NCBI RefSeq assembly: GCF_000003815.2
Contig: NC_049993.1
Span: 13,352,432-13,412,431, forward strand
Length of the DNA: 60,000 bases
Source: Branchiostoma floridae
Lineage: Eukaryota > Chordata > Leptocardii > Amphioxiformes > Branchiostomatidae
Direction of reading: 5' to 3'
Positions within the stretch are counted from its first letter, which is position 1. Each line of letters begins with the position of its first letter. The notes below the pieces were generated by a model, which ran no database searches, was not told the DNA's origin, and saw nothing but the letters and a program-made list of their open reading frames with translations. Position numbers and translations under genes: made by a program. Positions 32,884 to 46,000 of this stretch are shown in pieces.

Positions 32884-35842
32884 ATGGTGAGACAAGTAGA
32901 CACACGCGTAAGTATTCAGATTTCATGTTGTTTACGTTAAAACGTTGTAAACAGTGACAGTGTCTTCGGTTATATTGAGTTTACCAGTCTAACATTTCTA
33001 TCAACGGCACTTTATATGCATTTTCGTCATTTCAAGACATTTCTATTTCAGACTGTTAATGTAGGTTTTAAAAATAAAACCTTGGTCACAACATGTATGA
33101 GGGTCTGCATGCACAACATGTATGATGTATTCCACGACGTCCGTGGAAAACTACTGATCGGTGAAATGACTTCCGGTTCGTCAAGGACATTGACATCACA
33201 GTTGTTGATTTGAAGATTTGGCGACGATCCTGTATCAACTGACCTTGTCTTCAAAGAAGACTAAGTTTTGCATCTTGATCTACCATTTCCTGTGTTATTG
33301 TTGGATACCGTATCGCTTTGTTAGACGATATGTGCACCTGTTGCCTTATGGTATTTACGTCCAGGTGCCAAAATTGTTTATATGTTTACCTTTCATAGAA
33401 GGAAAACACGTTGTTTTTGCTCCGTCTCATGACCTGAACCAGACGGGTGTCACCGCTGTGCAAAGTAAATAACAGATACCCTAGGCCTGTAGTGAGCGAA
33501 TGACTTGGGACTGAGTGGTCAGTCCGTATGTATATGAATGTGTTTTCAAGAGGTCACAGCATATACAGGACCGTTATATTCAGTCACGTGGAGATAAAAG
33601 TGGACGGCATTCAGTACAACAAATAAAATCAGATATCAAAACAAAGTCGTTGTCCATAACTCAAAGTCTTGATCCAAGTAGCCTCTACCAGTCTCCATAT
33701 GTCGGAAGAAATAGTAGAAATTTAGATATTTGCCAAAAAGACAGATAACTCACCAGGGGCCCCAAGCTTCTGTAGTTTTTATTTCTTATTTTCGCCATTT
33801 TTACAAAATACATACCTTTGATACCATCCTCGGGATGAAGACCCATGCCTAACTTGAAGCTCCCGATCTTCACCCTTGCTGTTTGTACTGTTTACTCTCC
33901 CAGTTTATCTAACCTGGATTTGAACCCATTCACAGACCTGGAGTCCACTACATCCTGTGGCAGGGCATTCCAGTCATTTACTATCCTGACGCTAAAAGAC
34001 TGAGCTCTGACCCTATTCCTAGCCAGGGAACCTTAAGTTATGTCCCCACGTTAACGTTACATGCCCAGTTTGGAGTGTGAAGAAGGACTCACTTTATAAC
34101 ATAGTGTATGGTATACCTGCAAGCGTAAAAAAGATGACCTTTTCATGCATATTATCAATATATAGTTCAAGCTAATAGATGATAGATGATTTATTAAACT
34201 CTATGAAGTGGTTATTTCCAAGCAGATGTTGAGAGGGGAGGCCGTATTTTTTAAAAATCCTTTCTTTTGTTTCCTAAAAAACGTAACAGTTAGAAAACGA
34301 TTTTCCCTCTCTACATCTGCTTGGAGATTACGATTGGACACGTTATGGATAGATCAACTCTATGAAGTGATGATCTCCAAACAGATGTTGATAGGGAGAT
34401 CGTAATCAATTCTGACTCTACTGTTTCCTTCTTTTATTTCTTAAAAAACGAGACCGTTGGAAAAACGATTGACTGTGGCATTTTGTACAGGAGGAATTCC
34501 AGGCCGTGTTAACAGAAGCAGGAGATAGGCTAGTGGTGGTGGATTTCATGGCACAGTGGTGCGGACCCTGCAAGGCCATAGCGCCTGAGGTAGAGGTAAG
34601 ACAACCCCCTTACTCTATCATTATCGTTACCTCCGTGAACGAAGGAGGGTATTGTGTTCACTGTTTGTATGTGTGTTGTGGAAAGTTACTTTGTTTCTGT
34701 TTATGTGGTGACTCTATTATGTGGGCTGGTGTTTGCAATTATGAAAGTGGGTCTCCTACTGGCTTTACTTGGTACTGCAAGTTGCAACAGAATTTCTGTT
34801 CCTTGCGTCTTCTGCTTTGGTCATGCAATTTTTTTAATCAATCTTTGAGTGGCTGCTGGTGCAAGGAAGCTGATGTAGGCATAGATTAAGGCTTCGAATC
34901 AACCCTGTTGTGTATGTTAAAATGTGTATTAAGGTTTAGGTTTTTGTAGATTTGTTTTGTGTATTTGCATTTTGAACATTATCATTCGATGTTTATAAAT
35001 ATAACACTTTGTTTTCTGTTTTTAAGAAAACGGAGGAGGAATTCGGTGATGAAGTGATCTTCATCAAGGTCGATGTGGATGTCAATAAGGTAACTAACTT
35101 TGGCTTCGACGATATACTGATTACTGAATCTATGATTTTGATATATAGTAGAGACTTCTCAACTTAGAAGAGCCTGTTTGTCAAAACTGTATCGTTTGGT
35201 CTCACTAACGCACCATTAAATACCTTTATTGTCTTTGTTATATTAGGAAACTTCAGAGGAATGCAACATCTCTTGTATGCCGACATTTCACTTCTACAAA
35301 AACTCACAAAAGGTAAGAATTAATGTACAGGTATATGTAGAAATTTGTAGATGTATATTTCACAACGTCTTTTGCAGATAATGTGATGATTTTGATTCTT
35401 AGTTTAACCTTTTTTACATTTGTATTTTTTTTGTAAATGACTATTGTCTGTAAATTTCGGTCTAAGACAGCAAATAGCAGCGATGCTTTTTCATATGCCA
35501 TTTACGCTAGTTCACGTAAATCCGTTGTATCTAAAAACAGGATACAGACAAGTCGACAGACAAAATATTGCAGTTTGAAAACACCGTCCGTTGACTTGAT
35601 ATTGCTGAATACCCGCTATTTAAAAACAACGGACTTAGGTTACCACACGAATTAAGGTTAACGAGTCGTAGATGTTTCCATTCAAACGCGTTTCTGGTCT
35701 GTCCAGAAATGTATTGTTTGCATGTCACTTGCTCTTCAAATGGCTATTGTCTTATTTAAGCCCAATGTCTGTGTTGTAGGTTGCCGAATTCAGCGGTGCC
35801 AATGCAGTCAAACTCAGGGGATTCATTAATGAGCATAAGTGA
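32884..35842 (+). CDS. TXN: Thioredoxin, five coding exons, complete
   Basis: Exons: 32884-32907, 34491-34595, 35027-35089, 35247-35312 and 35780-35842 (stop TGA). Every exon is a multiple of three and all introns are phase 0 with GT-AG ends. The product is 106 residues, the usual size of animal cytosolic thioredoxin. It starts 'MVRQVDTR', and has the redox motif W31-C32-G33-P34-C35 in '[20 protein letters not shown]' and the cis-Pro motif 'ISCMPTF' (Cys74, Pro76). Extra Cys70 and Cys74 correspond to the structural cysteines known from vertebrate TXN. The protein reduces disulfides of peroxiredoxins and other targets and is recycled by thioredoxin reductase. Intron 1 (1.58 kb) contains a LINE remnant and a duplicated MITE ending next to exon 2. 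AATAAA hexamers at 35883-35888 and 35979-35984 could end the mRNA. Confidence 0.95.
33892..34040 (-). pseudogene. LINE reverse-transcriptase C-terminal remnant
   Basis: Minus-strand translation gives about 45 codons ending in a stop at 33892-33894: '[20 protein letters not shown]' followed by '[20 protein letters not shown]'. The pattern '[10 protein letters not shown]....VN.FK.RLDK' is the familiar extreme C-terminus of CR1/L2/Jockey-type non-LTR retrotransposon polymerases. The rest of the element is missing upstream, as expected of 5'-truncated insertions; minus-strand 3' UTR sequence probably continues down to about 33760. It lies antisense in thioredoxin intron 1. Confidence 0.8.
34192..34475. 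repeat. Duplicated MITE (CCAAGCAGATG family) next to thioredoxin exon 2
   Basis: The first unit (~34192-34354) contains a complete inverted pair: 'TTTCCAAGCAGATGTTGAGA' at 34216 and 'CTACATCTGCTTGGAGATTA' near 34312. The second unit repeats the flank 'AACTCTATGAAGTG' and the left arm 'TCTCCAAACAGATGTTGATA' near 34375. It then shares 'CTTAAAAAACG.....GTTNGAAAAACGATT' but lacks the right arm, ending about 15 bp before the exon 2 acceptor. Confidence 0.75.
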
Positions 35843-37091
35843 TTCCCTAAGCGGTCCCATTTGATTAGACCCCCTAGGGACAAATAAACAGTAGGTATTA
35901 ACAACATGCAGGATTTATAGTCGTCACACACCTATTTTCCATAGGACAAGGCCCAGATTTGAGCAGCTTTTGGTGGGTAATAAACTCTGGCAAATTATAC
36001 TCCTTATTTTATTCAATATCTTATATGCATAAACTTGCCTATATGGTTTTATGTTTATCATATATTTGTCACTTAGGCAAGTTCATTGAATTCTCACGTC
36101 TTGCCAGTTAGTTATAGAATATGTTTTAGACATTTCATCTTATGCCAATTACCTTTTTTTCCTATTGACTCGCAGTGATCATAAAATTATGAACTTTTAG
36201 CCTAAGCTATTAAGTTACATTTTAGCTTTAATGTTTTCAACTACTGAATTGTTCGTTTTTAAAGTTGTCATATCAACATACAGGGTATTTTTATGGTCTT
36301 TGAAACTTGTCAAATTCACCTGTTGTAAGCTTTAGGTGTTATGTCCTTCAACAGTATTTTGTCTTTCAGAACAAGTATATTGCCTGTACATAGTACCTTG
36401 CACTTTGGTTATGGTTATGGTTAGTACCCAAAGTGTTCTGTTTGTGTTTGTTGATCTTTGCTAAGGTATAGGATTCCATAGACGTTTTCTGACACAGTCT
36501 GTAGGTAGATTCCTTTATTAATACTTATGAAAATGCCATACGTAGTCTTTGTGTTGTGATCATGCAACATTTACAGTGATATTTGTTCCAATTTGATGAG
36601 AGAGAAAGTTACCTTTTCAATATAGTATTGTATTGTTTGACTCTTTCTGTCGTTAAAATGATGCAAATGTTTAAGTATATAAGTGGTAGATATCACACAA
36701 TCTCGGTTGAATTTAGTTCCCTTTCTGTACATCTTAGTACGATATTTTTTTATGACTTATATACTTTCTAAATCTGACTTGTGTACAAGGCAAAAATATT
36801 TTTGTCACTTATCAAAAACTCCTACTAGTGAGATCCAATAGTATATTACGTGTTTATCATTCTCAGTTCTTACTGAGATACGTCCCTTGAAATATTATAA
36901 AGAAAGTCCGTGTTTGAATTTTTGAATTTAAAACGGGCTAACGGAAAAAGAAAACGTTTGTACAGGTAAAGCCCGATATAGATAGTTCTCACCATATTCC
37001 ATTGTCTTTTTAAGCCACTCTTGGTGACAATAATATAAACTTTTTCTTCGTATTCCATACTACCGATCGCGACCGCAGCATTCGCGCGCAG
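35843..37091. other. Convergent 3' region of thioredoxin and CBARP
   Basis: AT-rich and gene-free. It holds the presumed thioredoxin 3' UTR and poly(A) hexamers (35883, 35979) and, on the other strand, the CBARP 3' UTR. I found no repeat boundaries here. Confidence 0.5.
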
Positions 37092-40000
37092 CTATAGCGT
37101 ATTTCTTCCAGTGTCTGTTTTTTCGCTGGTGGTTGTCGTGTTTGGACTTGGTGCTCGTCTAGGTAAGATGGTACCGCTCTCCACCGAGACGCGATCGTCA
37201 GTTCTTTCGGTCACTACTTTATGCATGCTTCTGTCGTGGTTGTCCGGTACGAGCCGGCGCATGATCCCCTTGTTCTTGCTCTTGTCGTGCGGCAGAGTGT
37301 TCGAGCCGGAAATGGGGAGCCTGTGTCTCTCAGGTGACCTGTTCTGCGCGCTGTGATTGGCCTGTTCGGACAGGCTCTCGCTGTGACGTTTCCGGTGATG
37401 CCTCCGTCTGCTCCGCACGCTCAGCGTGTCCTCAAACATGACGTCCTGTCGAAGGAACTCGTTAAAGATGGCGTCAGTTTTCTCGTCGATGCTGTAGTCT
37501 CGTCTCGGGTACTCGTAACGTTCTTTCGCCGAGGTTAGTCGGAATTTTCCTTTGACGACGAGTTGTTTGGAAGGGCTAGCGGGGCGGTGACCGCTGTTCC
37601 CTTCTGCGGATGCTTCCATCTCCATCAGCACAGGTTCCGTTTTCCCTTCTGACGTGAAGGATTTCCTTCTCTCTGCTGCCGACTTTGGGCTGAGAGGTAC
37701 AGGACTCAGCTCGGGCTGTACCTGTTCGTGCTGCTTCTCCCGGTCGTGACTGAAGTCTTGTACGGTGACGCGTGGAGACGTGGCCGATGGAGATCTCGTC
37801 GGCACCTCGGGGATCCGGACGGCTGCCATCGCCTCCACGTCCTCGTCATCGAACGTGAACCGTATCCCCTCCTTCTGATGCACCAGTTTCGGCTGCTTTT
37901 CTATGGAAACGTAGCCGCTGTCTGACTGCATCATCAGGAGCCTCGTGTTGGGGCTGGGCGGGTCCTCGCCACCTCCTCCGCCTCCCTCAGTCTCGCGTTC
38001 CTCGCTCGCCTGGCGGGAGAGCGGGCGGCGAGGGGACCGCGGACGTACCGGCCCCTGCGGTGCACTCGCTGCTGCAGCGGGCGCATCGCCTCCCGTTCCT
38101 GTCCCTACGGGCCCTTCCTGTTCCGGGCTGGAGAGGTTGTCCTCGGCGCCATGTTGGGACGACGTGTCTAGTTCCAAGGTGGTTCTCAGGTGCCAGATGT
38201 GTCGAGACAGGTCCTTGTTGTCAGGCGCGGAGTGACTTATCGCCGTGCTCGCAGCCTGCGGACTCTGCACCGCCGTGACCTCCTCCGCACCCGCCACAAC
38301 CTGGAAGCTCCCCGTCGACTGGAATCGACCGGAAGAGTTCTTAGCTTTTCGACCCAGCTCGATGTCGGTCTTTCCTGGATCTCTTTCAACCGGGTCGGAC
38401 ACCGCACGTTGCCTCAGTAGAGGGCGGGGGTGAGAGCTCAACACCTGGCAGTCGAAGCTCTTCCAAGGCCTGCAAGTCTTCCATTGCTGGATCTTCTGCT
38501 GCGAAGGCAACACGGCGTCCAGGCTGGCGTGTTTCTGCAGTTTGCGAAAGAACTGCCTGACGGCGCTCTGTTCTCCCGACCCTTCCTTGGGGGGCTCGCT
38601 TCCACGGTGCACTTCTACAGGCACGCTGACTTCGGAGGACTTCCTGCGATCCGAGCGGCAGCTGTCTGGACCCGGGGACTCGGTGTCTGTCTCTTTGGGG
38701 CTCTCCGGCTCGTCTGCCATCTCGTCGGCGTGTGTGATGGTGAGGAGCGGGTAGGTCTCGCGGGCCGGGCGGGGTGAGTCCACGGAGGCCGACTTCAGGA
38801 TGGCGGGAAGGCCCAGGGTCTTGTTCAGACGTGCCTTCTTCAGGTGGTGGAAGTCTCCCTCAGTGTATCTGTAATAGTTAACAGTCATTAGACTCGCCAC
38901 CTGGGTAAAACTTACAATCGCTTTTTCAGAACCCTCTCTATGTAGAAATCCGATTATATACTAGATAATGAACGTCAAAATATAGCCTTTACTTCAGTCT
39001 TGGGAGAGACCTATCAAGGGGACACACACTTGAACTACCCATGATTAGGTCGGGGGCAGCATTAATTCGACAACACATATCCTACTCTTTACACTCCTCC
39101 CTGGAAGTGGTAGACGACGTCCTCGTCCAAAATTTGTTATTTTTAAAGCTTTAGCTAAGCGGTTATCTCACTGGACTGCGCACACATTTTCGTCAGTTTG
39201 CGCCCACTATAAGAATTCCAGGCGCAATTTGGCACAGTCCTGTGGAATACCCGTTTTAGAGCAACGATGTTGAAGCGCGTCGACTGTTCTGAGGAAACTT
39301 TACATACCTTCTCCTTTTGTTGGAGTCCCTCCTTAAGGGGCTGTCGTCGTCGTCAAGGAGATCCACGCCCTGGAAGGACACCCTGCGCTGCGTTGATTGG
39401 TCGGGAACGCCCAGCTGACCACCGCTCAGCACCAGAGTCGGAACGGTGTCTTCAGGAATATCTGAAGGCAGAAAAAAATGTCCAGATTTACGCATGATAT
39501 CAAAATAACTGATCTACTGGTACTGGTGGACGCACTGACTACTACCAACTAAGAAAAGAACAAGAGGTATTCATGCCTTCAAGTACCAGAGTTATGAACC
39601 CAGGATTGAATATATACTTCAAAAATCCTTTTCTTTTCTCTTGAACTATCGTAGAATGGAGCTCCATACCATAAAGTATTATAAACGCATCTCACTAGGT
39701 AGCTTCAAAACGTTAATTGATAAGAGGTAGAGGTAAATGTTAAGTGTGACAGGCCGTCCAGTGTAATATAACCAACTGCTGCGCTGCATGCCTGCGAAGC
39801 TGGTGTGCTGTACCAATTATACAGATACAGATCTGCATGGCAGAACATTAGGGTGACGTCAGTTGCTATGGTGACGACGTTACCATAGTGACCATCGCGA
39901 TGTCCGGCGAGGTCAATGACCGCCCGCCAATAACGCTAATGCAAATAGATCGTCCAAGTATATATAGATTTTTCCATTGGCAAAAGGCTGGGTCACCCGG

Positions 40001-43000
40001 GTTAACCCACGAGTATATCGATCGACTGTATCAAAGAGAAATGGATGAAGCTGCAAGATGTGGGCTACCTTTTTGAGGAAAACTGTTATACTAAGGCCAC
40101 AGCAAGTAAATTCTATGGATGGCATCATCTTCAGACTGCAAAAATACCTCCCAAGTGTCACTTTTGCAAGTACAATCATAAGCCTACAACATTTTGCTAA
40201 TTTTGGTAATTATGATCATTATGATCGTATCCAACGGAGAAAATCTTCTTGATTTTTCTGAAATCAGGCAAAAAGGATTGAGCGCGCGGATATCATCCAT
40301 AAAATGTACTTGCTATGGCCTAACACATTACACTTAAAGTTATAATAATGAATAAACGTCGTTAAAATATAACCCCTCCCCTTTGTGTAGTTACATTTTG
40401 ATATTGATCTATAAATTTTTGTTACAACTGAAATTAAAGAGAGAAGTTGAATTTATCTACTAATGATATTTTATACAGAATTCCCCTCTCATAATCTATG
40501 TCTTCTGCTAGCAAATGCTTTTTATTTCTTCTATATTAATGTTAGGATTTTGAAGTGAAATATAAAGTTTGCATCGATTCATGGATTGGCAGTATAGAAA
40601 TATGATATCCCCTTTATGACTGAATTCAATTTAGGCTATTAATTCATAACCACAAAAATGCTTTATTGATTGAAAGAATCATAAATCTGTCGCACGTCAA
40701 ATATTGAACGATTCTTATGCATTAGATTAATTACAGCATATTGATAGATACAAACAACGCCATACGTGCAATACGTACTTTCCGGGAGGTATTAGTAGCT
40801 TCTTCTTTTAAGTCAATGGCCAATTAATAGTTCCACATTTTTATGATAAGTGTGTTTTGTAATTTTAACGTAGTCATTTGGAGTTTTAATTTTCTAAGTG
40901 GTGAAAGCTGGGAGAGATTGTGCCCAAAACATTATCCACTGCGAATATAGTGTTTTAATGTGAGTCTTTAAAATTACAGTTTTAACATTTTATCTAGATG
41001 ATGGTATCTAAAAGAAATATACAGGGTAACACCACCTTGACCAATACATCCACATCCCCGTACCACAATGTACTTCCAAATCTTTGATCATTCATAAACA
41101 TACATGGAGCAATTTGGCGGATTATATCAAATATTAGAGCCATAAAAGGTTTGGCAACTGCATCGTATATCATGGCCAATTCCTGTCTTTATCCGAACAT
41201 AGGCGCGCACGCTATGTCATAATAGAACTGTGCCTGCGTGTTATAAATCAATTTGATGCTTTTACGTACCCCCCCCCCCCCTTCGTATTCAGCCTTGAAG
41301 CCAATACTTTAATGAAAAGCAACAGGAACATATGGTGGAAACGTAATCTAACGATAAAGCAAAATGTAGTTAATGAAAAATAAAAAGATAGAATTGGTGT
41401 TTTTGTTCGTTTTTATCTAGTTAGATTTAGAGTCTTCGTCAATTCATAGCTATACTATAAAACCCGCTCCCCAACTGGATCTCTTTAGTGTCACTGACGA
41501 AAGATAACGGATGTTATCTGAAACGTCTGATCGTTTCCAAAATCGTATCCAGTTGCTTGAGTAACTGCTTTTTGGCGAGATTTAACACATTTGTGGAAAC
41601 ATTGAAATAACAGGTGATTATCACTTCGTTTCAACCCGGAGACCTGACTGTATGGTTTGATCCGCTCCCACCGGGAAGGACTCCTATGTACTCTTGATGT
41701 GGGTTCTGTAACGTGCTTAAGGTGTGAATCTCAAACACAGGGCCCTTGTTTAAGTCCCAAACAAGAGGACGTCTCTAACCGAAGCTAGGAACTCATTTAA
41801 CCAATGTCAAGTGATGAAATAGGTGTGAAGTGCGTTTAAACCAAGTATACAGAATTGGGGCTAACCAGGGATTCAAACCCAGAATCTTTGAATCCAAAGT
41901 CAACAACCCAAAGTAAAAATTAAAAAAAGTCAACCACGAGACCACCTAGCCACCGTTGGTGTGGTTTTGATACAAATCTAGTGGAGAGGCGGATTGATTT
42001 TGTCCACCTGGAGGTAAACGGGGGGCACCAGGTGTAAGGGCGGTCGATTCCATCAGACAAATAATCCGATACGCCGTTTGGAAACAAAATAATTCCGTCT
42101 GGTCAGAGATGTTATATGAAGAAGTGAAGGGGGCAATCAAACGCCCCAAAATTGATCAAACAAAATTTCACGAATATGCAAATAGTGCAATTTCTACTGG
42201 TAAGTTCATTGTCTTGCTAATAGTAATTTTGCATTTTTTTCTTGATATGCAACTCTTCTAATAATAATAATGATATATTGATACTAATAGAGATTTGACA
42301 AATATAGCCAAATAACATCGGACGTACATGTAGCTGGTCGCATTTCATACTCCTCCGATAGGCAACTCCTCTGTCATGTTATGTGTCTAAATTTGTCAGC
42401 TTTTCATTACTTTTCAAACGACCTGTGGAGGCTGGTAGCGGCTAAGAATTCCACACGGACCTTATACGCACGTGTAAACCTGGCTTTAACAAGACATGCT
42501 TGCCAGTAATGCGTTCTGTCGTATAGTGTTCACTCTGCGCATCTGTTGAGGTCCCCAGGGCCCTGTGCCCCATATTTCTATAATCTCATTAAAGCCTACA
42601 CTTGTACGTACGTGTCAATCAAGTTTTTGGGTCAGACAGATGATACGATAACGCAGGCGTCAGGACGAGATACGGAAGATTTATTTTTCTGCGTCGACGT
42701 TCCCATTATTGTACAATGATACAAATGATATTTTTGTGAATATTTGTATGTTTGAAATAATAATGATGAAGAAAGCAACAACCACAGAGGAGCCTTTTTG
42801 CACATTGATGAATAAAATATTCTTGTAATACTACTTCATATAAGGACGATACGACAGGATGCGTAATAATTTTTCTGCATTGGCCGTTCCCATTTTTGTA
42901 TGTACTATGTTATTTTGTGAATATTTTGTCTGATACACACTATCCAGTGATGCCTCTGATATGATCATAAGCGTATTACTATTGATATTTGATAAATGAT

Positions 43001-46000
43001 GAAAGATAAAAACAACGGAATATGCTTTTTTTACACTAGGACGACTCTAGTAATAATACTCCAGGTATTGCACCTTCACTGTACTATACACTGCACTATA
43101 TGCCATATACTGCTCACGCCCCCTTTGTTTTGTCTCTGTACCATTCACAGTTTCGTTCTGAATATTACATCAAATACTATAATAACAATCATAGTCATGT
43201 GTTCATAGCTACAATTTTACATGTCTAGTTCTTATTTTCTCTGCTATGGGGATCGGAAAGGGTTGTTACGATACAGATGAAGACGAAAAACACCTTACCT
43301 GACAAGGTGTGAACATTGATGTCGAAATTTTCACCCTCCCCATAGTCGCCTCTCACGTCGCTGTAGTGGGTGGAAGAAAACACATGGTCAAAATAAAATT
43401 TCACGGACATCTTCCTCTACCCAAGAGTCGGGAATCTTTTCTTCGAAGATTTCCCCTTCCGAAATGTCTGGAATGTGAGGAGAGCGCCGTTGACATGGCA
43501 TCGGAACTGGATGTTGTCTTAAGGGGGAGGAACAAAATGGGGAGGGATGGCACGGTGAGGGATATGAAAACGGGTTTCAAAATGTCGGACCTGGGGAGGT
43601 CTATCGACGTCATTCGCCGACGACGCACGAAGAATGCCGACGCTTCCACGAACATGACGTCATGTACAACTCGTGCCCATCCCTTTTTGATAGAGCGGTA
43701 CCGTATATCTGAGATCACGGAATGGAGATTAAATCAATAAACGTGTAACAATAGACAATCGTTAAATGGTGCCTGGATGGACAGCTGGCTCTACCAGGCG
43801 TCGCTTCTACACGCGTATTTCCCATGAAAAATGCGGCAAATTTTAACAAACCTGTCCTTAGTGCTGATTATACAATAGTGATTATGATAAGTATTTCCAG
43901 TGCTGAAGTTTCAGAACCTTCATACTTACATTAACAGTAAAGGTATCATATGTTCTCAGCGTCAATGGTAAGTACATCAGATTGCAAATAATCTATATCT
44001 CTGTTCATTTTCCTGAGTTAAAACGCTTACCCTAGAAAATAATCAATCACCCTGTATGGTAACTTCTCGCAATGACACTACAACGTTCACGGAGAGGTTA
44101 TTTGAGATAGCATGAAAGACAGTACCTACGATTCGCCTCAAATTCTCGAAGAAGACAGTAGGTAACGGCAACACCTCATAGAGAGAAGCAAGCACACACC
44201 TGTTTTTCCTCAAGCAAGGTAGAAAAGACTGAATATATCACCAATCGTGGGAGTTTTGCGTGGGGGAAAGAGTATCGGAGCTCTCTCTCTCGCTGGCTTT
44301 TACATTTCAGTGGGCAGCGATTTGCATTTTTTGTGGGGGTTGGGGCACAAAATAGACTAGAAGCTCGGTGGTTTTAATGAGGTGATCCTTCTTCGGGAAA
44401 TTTGTTTAAAATGTTGCCATCTGAATGGTTTGTGACAACTCCCTTTCATTATAAATTATTCCTCTTTTTATAGTTTGACGATACTAACTTGGTATCGTTT
44501 TCTCTATCTGTATGTTTTGCATTTTCAATAATGATTGAATCATTTAGACATTATCTTAAATGTGACCAACTGTACGGTTATTTTCTATGCTCTTTGTTTA
44601 CAGGTCCCTTCTAGATTTCGACGTTTGCAGATTTTCGTCTGTGTACGTGTCTGCTCCTAGGTAAATTATTTTGTAATATTTATCTATTTGTAAATTTTAC
44701 GTAGAATTCTAAAGAAATACATTAAAATTCTGCCACCAAAACGTTTAGCGATAAACACTTTGTACATTTTTCGTGTCATATTTTGATATTTCTATTGGTT
44801 TCCCACCTCTGTGCTTAGGCAAATCGTATGACAATATCTTTTTTTTTATAAAAGTAGAATTTTAAAGAAATGGTTTCAAAACGCTGCCACTTGTAAAAGC
44901 ACTTAGTGATATCGCCTTTCCTTATTATTTCCTTCAATATTTCGATAGTTGTATCTTTCTCTCCCAGCCTGTGGTAAATTGCATCACAAATGTACTAAAT
45001 TTATAAACGTACTTAGTATAACGATTTCATCTAAATTTCACTTTTGTAAATTGAGTAAAACTTATATAATTTACCGAGGTACAGAGATGGAGAAAAGGAT
45101 GCAAATATATTGAAATGGAAAATATCAACAAAGACCGTTATGAATTTTATCGATACTTAGCGAATACATATTGACCGTGGCGCGATGCTGACGATATTTG
45201 GTCCATCTGTTTCCCGTGTAACATAAATTGATCACTTAATCAATCACGCCTGGGATGGACATGTTAGGGGATGTCCCTGGGCGTTAATAATCCCACACTA
45301 ACTGACAGTGGGGACGTGTGCTTAGGCAACAGCAATGGAATTTTATGGATGACATCACCGGCACTCATCCAATTTTTTCTGATTTTGACAAAAAAACACA
45401 ACATTTTCCAATTCGAAGATGTGTTCTAGCCAGCCTGATTTTTTTTACGTCCCCTGGATTTTGAATTTGGAAATGCTGTTGAGCGCCAAAGGCGCGACGA
45501 TCCTAGGAGGTCCTGAGGCAGGTTCTTCCTGGAAAAATTTGAAATCTAGACTATCTAAAACGCCATTTCCTGCAGTTTTAGGGGCACATTTTGCTCTTAA
45601 ACTCAATTTGGTTCAAGCAATATTTTTACATGCCGATTTTGTCCATCGCAGTCTGACAGCCGCACTAACTGTTAGTGGGGACGTGCGTACTTAGGCCACA
45701 GCAAGGAAGTTTTATGGATGGCATCAGCGCGCTCATCAATTTTCACCTGATTTTGAGGGAAAATACAATATATTTTTCCCATGCGGAGATGTTTGTTTGC
45801 TTTGCATACCCAGTAAACCGCCACATGGCGTAATTAAACTAGAAAGGCCGACATTTGCTTGAGAGCAAATACAGCATATTTCAGCCATCTCCCTCATGCA
45901 ACAATAGGCCTTGAGGTCGTTGACCCCTTTGGCCATTCAAAAATGACCAAAAAAACCACAAATATATCATTTTAAAGTGGTCCATGCCAAAAAATATACA

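Noticed and set aside
37111-38777. Several plus-strand frames opposite the CBARP last exon
   Set aside because: They are shadows of a GC-rich coding exon; only the minus frame has conserved motifs and correct splicing.
43309-43740. 143-codon plus-strand open frame
   Set aside because: It overlaps a phase-consistent CBARP exon on the other strand and continues into intron; the composition is unremarkable and no family is recognised.
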